Source of the DNA: Toxorhynchites rutilus septentrionalis
Lineage: Eukaryota > Arthropoda > Insecta > Diptera > Culicidae
Direction of reading: 5' to 3'
Length of the DNA: 64,000 nt
NCBI RefSeq assembly: GCF_029784135.1
Contig: NC_073745.1
Location: forward strand, 159,601,335 to 159,665,334
The position numbers and the translations under genes were made by a program. Shown here piece by piece: positions 56,965 through 64,000 of this stretch; position 1 is the first letter of the stretch, and each line of letters opens with the position of its first letter. The notes under the pieces are model-generated. The model ran no database searches and had not been told where the DNA came from. It saw only the letters and a list, made by a program, of their open reading frames with translations.

Positions 56965-57095
56965 CTGGTAGTCACGTTCTTCAGTCCTTGCTCTACGCCT
57001 GGCTCTGAGAGCGCGTCGTCGGGCCACTCCCGGACACACCCGGCACAGACAAAATTTGGCGTAAATCCATTTGAACGATTTCGCCAAAATATCAC
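56965..57095 (-). CDS. K2P potassium channel, exon B (intracellular loop after M2)
   Basis: Acceptor GTGCGGCAG and donor GTAAGT bound 131 bp. The frame enters in phase 1 from exon A (split Gly codon) and leaves in phase 0. It encodes DILAKSFKWIYAKFCLCRVC then PGVARRRALRARRRARTEER and DYQ: the end of M2 followed by a strongly basic loop. K2P channels typically have 'SNIGD-LAK-FK--Y' here. The next exon is 18.3 kb away because of inserted transposons. Confidence 0.9.
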
Positions 57096-57280
57096 CTGCC
57101 GCACGAGGATAATTTTTAGCGGAATTCCAACGTAAAACCGTTGAAAGCAGACACCGAGTAAGAAAAGAGAAAAATGAAATATTAGGTACGAGTTTAGCTC
57201 TGTTGAAATCGGAAGGCTAGCTTTGTCATGTTTTTTTTGCGGTGCTTTGCATGTTGGTTTTGTGAATGAAAACAACTTAC

Positions 57281-57382
57281 CTATGTTGGAAAGATAGAGA
57301 AGAAACAGTGGCATTCCTATGATTGCGTAGAATATCGTTGCAATTTTTCCCCACTCCGTTCTAGGTACAATGTTTCCGTAAC
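57281..57382 (-). CDS. K2P potassium channel, exon A (first pore filter and M2)
   Basis: Acceptor CCCCCCAACAG and donor GTAAGT bound 102 bp. The product reads YGNIVPRTEWGKIATIFYAI then IGMPLFLLYLSNI. The first Gly of the GYGN filter is split across the upstream intron. This is the end of the first pore loop and the second membrane helix, where K2P channels read 'GYG---P-T--GK---I-YA--G-PL'. The preceding exon with the first membrane helix was not found up to 64 kb, so the gene continues right of the window. Confidence 0.92.
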
Positions 57383-57385
57383 CTG

Positions 57386-58137
57386 TTGGGGGGAATGAAA
57401 AAAAAAATGTTGCAAAAGGTGAATTGATGCTTGGTAAATTCAACTCAGCAAAACTAGTGTCGAAAGAAATGAGAAAGTAGAAAAATAATGTCTAGATTCG
57501 TAAAGTTATTTTTCTGCTTCGGAAACAAACTTTGTTACGCTTGCAGCTTACTTCAAGGTGCAATAATCATGAATGTAATCCGAAAAGGATAGTTTACTTG
57601 AAAAGATTTGATTTGAATTGCAGTGAAAATCATTTATTTTATTGCGCAGCATAATTATGTACAATCAGAAGAATTTAAAAATAACAAAGTGGGATGATTA
57701 GTAGATAATTTCCCTTGCGCTAACTCAGAAATCATTACTGCGAACCATCACAGGTTCCGCAGTTTAGATATACCATTTATTTTATTATTTTATTATTCGA
57801 ATTGTTTGCTATATAATCATCATTATCATTTTTACAAGTATAGCAGCATCACTTTTTATTGGTATTGATTGATATCTTGCATATCGGAATCGGTTTTTCT
57901 CGAACATTCCGTTAAATAATGGTTTCAAAATTTATAGAAGATGTGACATTGTTATTTAAATCCAATTATGAGCGCCTCTTCTTGGTCTAGTGGTCTGGCG
58001 TGTAGCAAAAGAAAATCTTATAATCTTATAAAAGTTTGTTTTATAATAAAATTAAATAGGGGAAATTCGGGAAAGACGTACAGGATGGGAAAGATGGACA
58101 CCTATGTATGAATGATAAATTACATTTTTATTTTTAA
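57386..58137. other. K2P intron upstream of exon A
   Basis: AT-rich. TTGGTCTAGTGGTCTGGCG near 57978 resembles a tRNA A box, but no B box or body follows. Confidence 0.45.
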
Positions 58138-59205
58138 CTAACTGACCCGGCAAACTTCGTCCCGCCCAAAATTTATATTTAGTTGTCACATTCCTTTTAC
58201 TATAAAATTCCTAGTACTTCTACCAAAACTCGTCATTATAATATCATATTATTTTCAGACACTATCCAACCACTTGCAAATAACATGTTTCTCCGTTACA
58301 TGGAATAAATGTTTGATACAGAAAATATGATAGAATAAAGACAGCCCTAAATCGGACAATTCTTTTCTCGAGTCTCATCAACACATTCGGTGATCCTTTT
58401 TTTATTTATATCGATATCAGAAGATGTGAGTGTGTCAGAATGGAATGTGTTTTATCACTTTAAAAAAAATTCAATTGTCATGATTGGTTGGAATATGTTT
58501 GGTTGAAATATGTGTATTAATTTTAAGGGACCCCCTCTCCATTTCAGAGGAGGGAGGGGTGTCATACCATCATAAAAACATTTCTCATATTCAAAACCTT
58601 CACATGTCACATTTGGCTCCAATTGATTGATTAGTTTTTGAGTTATGCAGAAATTTGTGTTTCATTTGTATGGTAGCTTCCCCTTAGAGAGGAGGGAGGA
58701 ATGTCGAACCATCGTAGAAACGTTTATCGATCTCTAAATATGCTAAGTTCAATTCCATTTGTTTGATTAATTCTCGAGTTGTTCAGCACCCTGTGTCAAA
58801 CCATGATAAAAAACATTTATTGCTCCCTAAAATCTACATATGCCAAATTTGGTTCCATTTGCTTGATTAATTCTCGAGTTATGTAGAAATTTATGTTTCA
58901 TTTTCATGGCAGACCTCCCTTAGAGAGGTGGGAAGAGAGTTGGACCACCTTAGAAATGTTTCTTGCCCTCTAAAACCTCCGCATGCCAAATTCGGCACCA
59001 TTTGCTTGATTAGTTTTCGAGTTAGGCAGAAATTTGTGCTTCATTCGTATGGCAGCCCCCCTTAGAGAGGAAGGAGAAGTGTCGATTTACCATAGAAACA
59101 TTTGTTGCACCTTAAAACCTCCATATGCTTAATTTTATTTCGTTTACTTGATTAATTCTCGATAAATGCAGAAATTTGAGTTCCATTTTTATGGCAGCCC
59201 CCAAG
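58138..59205 (-). mobile_element. Helitron, 3'-terminal fragment
   Basis: On the minus strand it ends GGGCGGGACGAAGTTTGCCG GGTCAGTTAG (CTAG decayed to TTAG). It contains five ~140-bp internal units with ATGCCAAATT-GG, TATGCAGAAATTTGTG and TGGCAGCCCCCC. The 5' TC end is missing. Confidence 0.7.
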
Positions 59206-59359
59206 CCAGTTTAAGGCAAACAGAACCCGGAACAATAAAGCAGTTCAATAACTCTGTCATTGTTGAAATTCGACCATATGCGTTAAAGGATTTTTTTTAT
59301 CAAATATGATCGTCTGTGTGAGAGAGAGAAAGAGAGAAAGAAAGATATAGAGATAGAGA

Positions 59360-59712
59360 TAGAAGATCTCCTACCGATCTCATCAATGGTACCATGAGCC
59401 ATGCTTCATCATCCTCGGGTATCTTGCATACAAACTCCGGTCAACTACTACCACATTCCGACGTTTTTCGTATGGTGGAAATCCGAAACGCAGCGAAGGA
59501 TCTTGGCTAGTGTGGAACCATTCTAACTCATATACCGAAAAATGTAAACTTAAAGAAAACCCCAAACAACTATCTCTCCACAACTTGTGACTTTCAACAC
59601 TTTTGGCTGGTTCGTCACTTTTACTTCCATTTATGGAAGAATGTCGGGAGAATTGAACTCGTGACCTTTGTGTGAGAGGTATGGATGTTACCACTACGCC
59701 AGATCGCCTCCT
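59360..59712 (-). mobile_element. tRNA-derived SINE
   Basis: On the minus strand the head has an A box TGGCGTAGTGGTAAC and a B box CACGAGTTCAATTC, followed by a body of about 270 bp. It ends beside a purine-rich GAGA/ATAG microsatellite (59320-59362). It differs from the SINE at 22324. A frame of 103 codons across it is not a gene. Confidence 0.65.
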
Positions 59713-59989
59713 CCTTCCTCGTCATCTAAAACCCAAATATCATCAAAATTAGTTCATTACCTCTCGCGTCCACACTATTTTGTTTAAGGGGGTTCAAAAC
59801 AAGGTCGAAACAGTTTTCCCGAGGTCCCAAGTCGACAATGAGAAATAAAAAAAAAATAGGTAAGCCAACCGGTCAGTAGCGGACCGTTTTGACTAGGGAC
59901 TTGGGCGGGACAAGAGTCGCTAACTTTGTGTCATAAGATTCTTACGCTCATACTGAGTACCAGGGTTGCCATAATAATATCTGTGGGGT

Positions 59990-60291
59990 GGTCTGAAAAA
60001 AGTTTTCATCTTAGATTTCTCAGAAAATCTGTATTGAATTTCAGTCATTTCATGCCAAACTGATATAGCGGTTCTCAGATTTTCGTGAAAAGTGGAAGTT
60101 TTGTTCTTTATCGCAAAATATTAACCCGTATTTTCTAATTTTTATATTAGGGTCCCATTTCAATTTTAGGATGGTTTGAAAAATCGACTTTTTCACAATT
60201 TTTCTAAAAATGTATTTTAAAAAAAAATTATAACTTTTGAGCTACTGGACCGATTCAGATGATCGACATATAAAATTAAAGTCAATTAGTT
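59990..60291 (+). repeat. Dispersed repeat DR1, left part, split by a LINE
   Basis: Contains CATGCCAAACTGATATAGCG, TCGCAAAATATTAACC and, near 60230-60260, inverted GATCATCTGAATCGGT (as ACCGATTCAGATGATC). It resumes at 63755 after the I-like LINE. Confidence 0.65.
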
Positions 60292-63200
60292 TTTTTTTTT
60301 TTATAAATTCGTTTATTTTTACAGGCTCAGTTACATAAGTTTAAAGGAGCCGAAATCTTAAATATATTTTTAAAACTATATATATGAACAATTTTCTTAA
60401 ATCTATGGTTAGTAATGTGGGAAACCGATTACTCGTGGTGGACTCGAGATTAAAAGGGTGACATTTTCTCAGGAAAAGGATGGGGTATAAGGAAATTATT
60501 ACAATGTTGATAATCACACACACTCAATTCTTAAATCTATTCGTACATCAGTTGTGAATTTACATTTCATTCTTCTGTTTATAGCAAGCGGACCAATTAC
60601 TCACAAAGGAAGAAATGGAGGGTATAAGGATATAAGGATAATCACACACGAACATCGATAGATTTAAGGAAAACATATATTTGGGACATGTAATCAAGGT
60701 CTAACCGGGCCAACACATCTCTCACCGGCACATTGGGCTGCCTTCCTCTAGCCCGAAGGGAGTTCTCTAAATTCGATCTGGCAATAAGATACACCTCACA
60801 CGACCAAACAACGTGTTCGATGTCGTGGTAACCTCGGCCACAAACGCAGATATTGCTGCCGGCCAGATTGAAACGAAAGAGTAGCGCGTCTAACGAACAG
60901 TGATTGGACATGAGTCGGGAGAAGGTGCGAATAAAGTCCCGACTCAAGTCCAGACTTTTGAACCATGGTTTGAGGCTAACCTTAGGGATAATCGAGTGAA
61001 GCCACCGGCCCAATTCATCTTCGTTCCATTTGCGTTGCCAGTTAGCGATGGTATTTTTACGGACTAAAGAGTAAAATTCATTGAAGGCGATTTGACGCTG
61101 ATAAATATCGCCTTCAATCGCACCTACCTTTGCTAATGAGTCAGCCCTCTCATTACCCGGAATTGAGCAATGAGAAGGGACCCACACAAAGGTAATGACA
61201 TAACAGCGTCTGGATAAAGCACTCAAAATTTTTCGTATTCTCTCAAGGAAGTACGGCGAGTGCTTTTCCGGCCTCACTGAACGGATAGCTTCGACAGAGC
61301 TAAGACTATCCGTTACAATGTAATAGTGTTCAACAGGTCGTGAGGCGACGCTGTCCAGCGCCCAATGAATTGCTGCCAATTCAGCAATATACACTGAGCA
61401 AGGATTCTGAAGACTGTGTGAGGTGCTAAAAAATTCGTTGAACACTCCAAATCCTGTGGACTCATTTATAGTGGACCCATCAGTAAAGTACATATTATCA
61501 CAATTGATACCCCTATATTTTTCATCGAAGATCGTTGGAGCGATCCTCGATCGTTGGTAATCTGAATATCCATGGATATCTTGCTTCATGGACAGATCAA
61601 AATGCACAGAGGAATTGATGTAGTCAGGGAAACAAACACGGTTGGGAATATACGAAGAAGGATCAACCTGCATGGAGATGAATTCATGATATGAACTCAT
61701 GAATCCGGAGTGAAAATTTAGCTCGATCAGCCGCTCAAAATTTCCGATCACCAATGGGTTCATGACCTTACACCGGATGAAGAACCGAAGAGATAATAAA
61801 TTGAAGCGATCTTTTAGTGGGAGTAGGCCTGCCAAAACCTCGAGACTCATGGTATACGTTGAGGGCATACATCCCAACGCAATACGGAGACAAAGATACT
61901 GAATTCGCTCGAGTTTAATTAAGTGTGTTTTGGCAGCTGATTGAAAACAGAAACTGCCATACTCCATCACTGAGAGAATAGTTGTTCTATACAACATTAT
62001 AAGATCTTCGGGATGGGCTCCCCACCAGGTGCCGGTAATTGTACGGAGAAAATTTATTCTTTGTTGGCATTTTTTACTCAGATACCTAATATGGGCCCCC
62101 CAAGTACATTTGGAGTCGAACCAGACCCCAAGATACTTGAATGACATAGCATGAGTGATCGGTTTACCCAAAAGTTGAAGCTTTGGTTTTGCTGGTCTAT
62201 GCTTCCTAGAAAAAACCACCATCTCTGTTTTCTCCGTGGAGAATTCGATCCCTAGCCCAATGGCCCAGGTTGAAAAATTGTTCAAAGTATCTTGTAAGGG
62301 TTCTTGTAGGTCGGATTCTGTTGATCCTACGACAGAGACCACTCCATCATCTGCAAGTTGTCTTAGGCTGCAATTTTGTGTAAGGCAATTGTCGATGTCG
62401 CTTACATAGAAGTTGTACAAAAGGGGGCTTAAACATGAGCCCTGGGGGAGGCCCATGTAAGAGACCCGACTTACTGCCGAATCTCCGTGAGAAAAGTTCA
62501 TATGCTTCTCACAAAGCAAGTTATATAACATATTATTCAATAGAGGCGGCAGACCCCGAGAGTGTGATTTGTCTGTCAAAACCTCTATTGAAACAGAATC
62601 AAAGGCCCCCTTTATGTCCAAGAATACTGAAGCCATTTGTTTTTTTCCGGCGTAAGCCATTTGAATTTCTGAAGAAAGCAACGCAAGACAATCATTCGTC
62701 CCCTTGCCCCTGCGGAACCCATATTGTGTATCTGAGAGTAGGCCATTCGTTTCAACCCATCGATCAAGGCGAAACAAGATCATTTTCTCCAACAATTTCC
62801 GTATACAAGACAGCATTGCTATTGGGCGGTACGAATTGAAGTCGGACGCGGGTTTTCCGGGTTTTTGAATAGCTATAACTCGTACTTGTCTCCAATCATC
62901 TGGAACAATATTATGCTCCAGAAACCGATTGAATAAATTCAACAAGCGATGTTTCGCCACATCAGGGAGGTTTTTCAGCAAGTTGAACTTAATTCTATCC
63001 GATCCCGGAGCAGAATTGTTACATGAAAGCAGAGCAAGAGAGAATTCTACCATCGAAAACTCGGAATCAAGATCGCACCTATCTTGTGGTATATCTCGAA
63101 CAATTTTTTGCACAGGAGCGGAATCAGGACAAACCTTCCGTGCAAAATTCAAAATCCATCGATGTGAATATTCCTCGCTTTCATTGGATGAAGAGCGATT

Positions 63201-63754
63201 TCTCATGTTTCGAGCCACTTTCCATAATTTTTTCATTGACGTTTCTCGTGACAAACCTCCCACGAAATTTCGCCAATAAGCACGTTTTTTCCCTTTGATC
63301 AAGTTTTTAAATTGATTTTCAAGGTCCAAATACGTCTGAAAATTTTCAGGGGTTCCACGTTTCCGAAAAGCTTTGAATGCGTTCGATTTATCCTGATAAA
63401 GCTTGGAACATTGGCTATCCCACCATGGATTGGGAGGCCTTCGACGAATAGTGGAGCCTGGGATGGGTTTCGTTTGAGCGCGAACCGCGCTGTCATAGAT
63501 CAAACGAGAAAGGAAGTTATACTCCTCCAATGGAGGTAAACCATCTCTGGAATTGATGGCTAGAGCAATCACGTCCGCATATTTTTTCCAGTCAATGTGT
63601 CTTGTGAGGTCATATGCCATGTTTATAGATTCAGAAAAATTCGACCCAATGGTGATGGAAATTTTGATTGGCAAGTGATCACTACCGTTGGGGTCCTGGA
63701 TTACATTCCACTTGCAATCTAACGATAGTGAATTCGAGCAAAGCGAGAGGTCAT
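60292..63754 (-). mobile_element. 5'-truncated I-like LINE, very young
   Basis: An exact 14-bp duplication AAAGTCAATTAGTT flanks it (60278-60291 and 63755-63768), with a T-run (poly-A) at the left. It is truncated within the endonuclease domain and otherwise intact. It lies inside a DR1 copy, whose right part follows at 63755-64000. Confidence 0.93.
60642..63753 (-). CDS. ORF2 of the I-like LINE: partial endonuclease, RT, RNase H (open frame)
   Basis: The frame is open from the 5' truncation to a stop at 60642, more than 1030 codons; the first internal ATG is at 63674. It starts in the last part of the endonuclease (DLSLCSNSLSL, SDHLPIKI), then RT (YRPIAMLSCIRKLLEKMIL, FLDIKGAFDSVS, MGLPQGSCLSPLLYN, RQLADDGVVSV), RNase H (MYFTDGSTINESTGFGVF, VTDSLSSVEAI, WVPSHCSIPGNERADSLA) and a Cys/His tail, ending SIDVRV. 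It lacks the lesions of the copy at 32953-36580. Without the catalytic N-terminus of the endonuclease and without a promoter it is unlikely to transpose by itself. Confidence 0.9.
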
Positions 63755-64000
63755 AAAGTCAATTAGTTATTAAAAATATTATACTTGAAAAAAATTGAAT
63801 ATTGATTTTGTAATTATTGATTGTATTTGTTTTTTTTATAGCTAACATGGTCTCGTGACCAGAGGCGATATTTTTTTTAAATATTTTTTCCTGAAAGCTG
63901 AAGAACTAGGTAACGAAAACAAAATCCGATTTTTTTTCCAAGTGTAATATTTTTAAACACGTTCGACACCCAATGCGCCGTTTTTGAGTTTCTCGCGGAG
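63755..64000 (+). repeat. Dispersed repeat DR1, right part
   Basis: Continues the copy at 59990-60291. AACATGGTCTCGTGACCAGA is the inverse of TGGTCCCGAGACCATGTAAA near 24150, and CTGAAAGCTGA matches CAGCTTTCTAG there. Confidence 0.6.

Noticed and set aside
59383..59694. 103-codon minus frame
   Set aside because: It is the body and tRNA-like head of a SINE.

Overview
This is a eukaryotic, intron-rich and very repeat-rich window, most likely from a mosquito (Culicidae, probably Aedes-like). The pointers are very long TE-packed introns, a tRNA-derived SINE resembling Feilai, Helitron, mariner and hAT non-autonomous families, BEL/Pao, R1-clade and I/LOA-group retrotransposons, and histone-like H2A relics. 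No species is proven by the sequence alone.

The only host protein gene I can support is a two-pore-domain potassium (K2P) channel on the minus strand. Six exons are visible, in transcription order: A 57382-57281 (pore 1, GYGN), B 57095-56965, C 38628-38492 (acidic loop and third membrane helix), D 38409-38286 (pore 2, GFGD), E 19272-19168 (fourth membrane helix) and F 16413-16309 (cytoplasmic tail and stop). All junctions are GT-AG and all phases agree. The 5' exons lie beyond 64 kb. The introns are 185 bp, 18.3 kb, 82 bp, 19.0 kb and 2.8 kb; both giant introns are built from nested transposons.

Layout. 1-2270: a LINE 3' relic, an LTR-like spliced unit and an unclassified repeat. 2271-8232: a complete LTR element that codes only for Gag. 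8237-12604: fragments of CR1/Jockey-like LINEs, one split by an I-like LINE. 12605-16308: repeats and downstream flank of the K2P gene. 17893-18825: decayed mariner. 20492-23854: a hAT element holding a Helitron, which itself holds a SINE and a mariner MITE. 25102-36980: a full-length I-like LINE (about 6.0 kb) split inside ORF1 by a full-length R1-clade LINE (26984-32835, opposite strand). 40586-43309: two Helitrons in inverted orientation. 43640-46130: Tc1, BEL/Pao and LINE relics. 46838-48985: a dispersed repeat and two H2A pseudogenes. 49902-52621 and 60292-63754: two young, 5'-truncated copies of the same I-like LINE. 53568-55827: a second hAT. 58138-59205: Helitron fragment. 59360-59712: SINE.

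The nesting order can be read from target-site duplications, so the window records a relative insertion history. The I-like family appears to have been active recently: the 60292-63754 copy keeps one open frame of more than 1000 codons with an exact 14-bp duplication. The strongest candidates for undescribed biology are the gag-only LTR element with a hairpin just after its primer site, the exact long-stem palindromes in two separate I-like copies, the multi-level nests, and the tandem repeat block in the R1 3' UTR.
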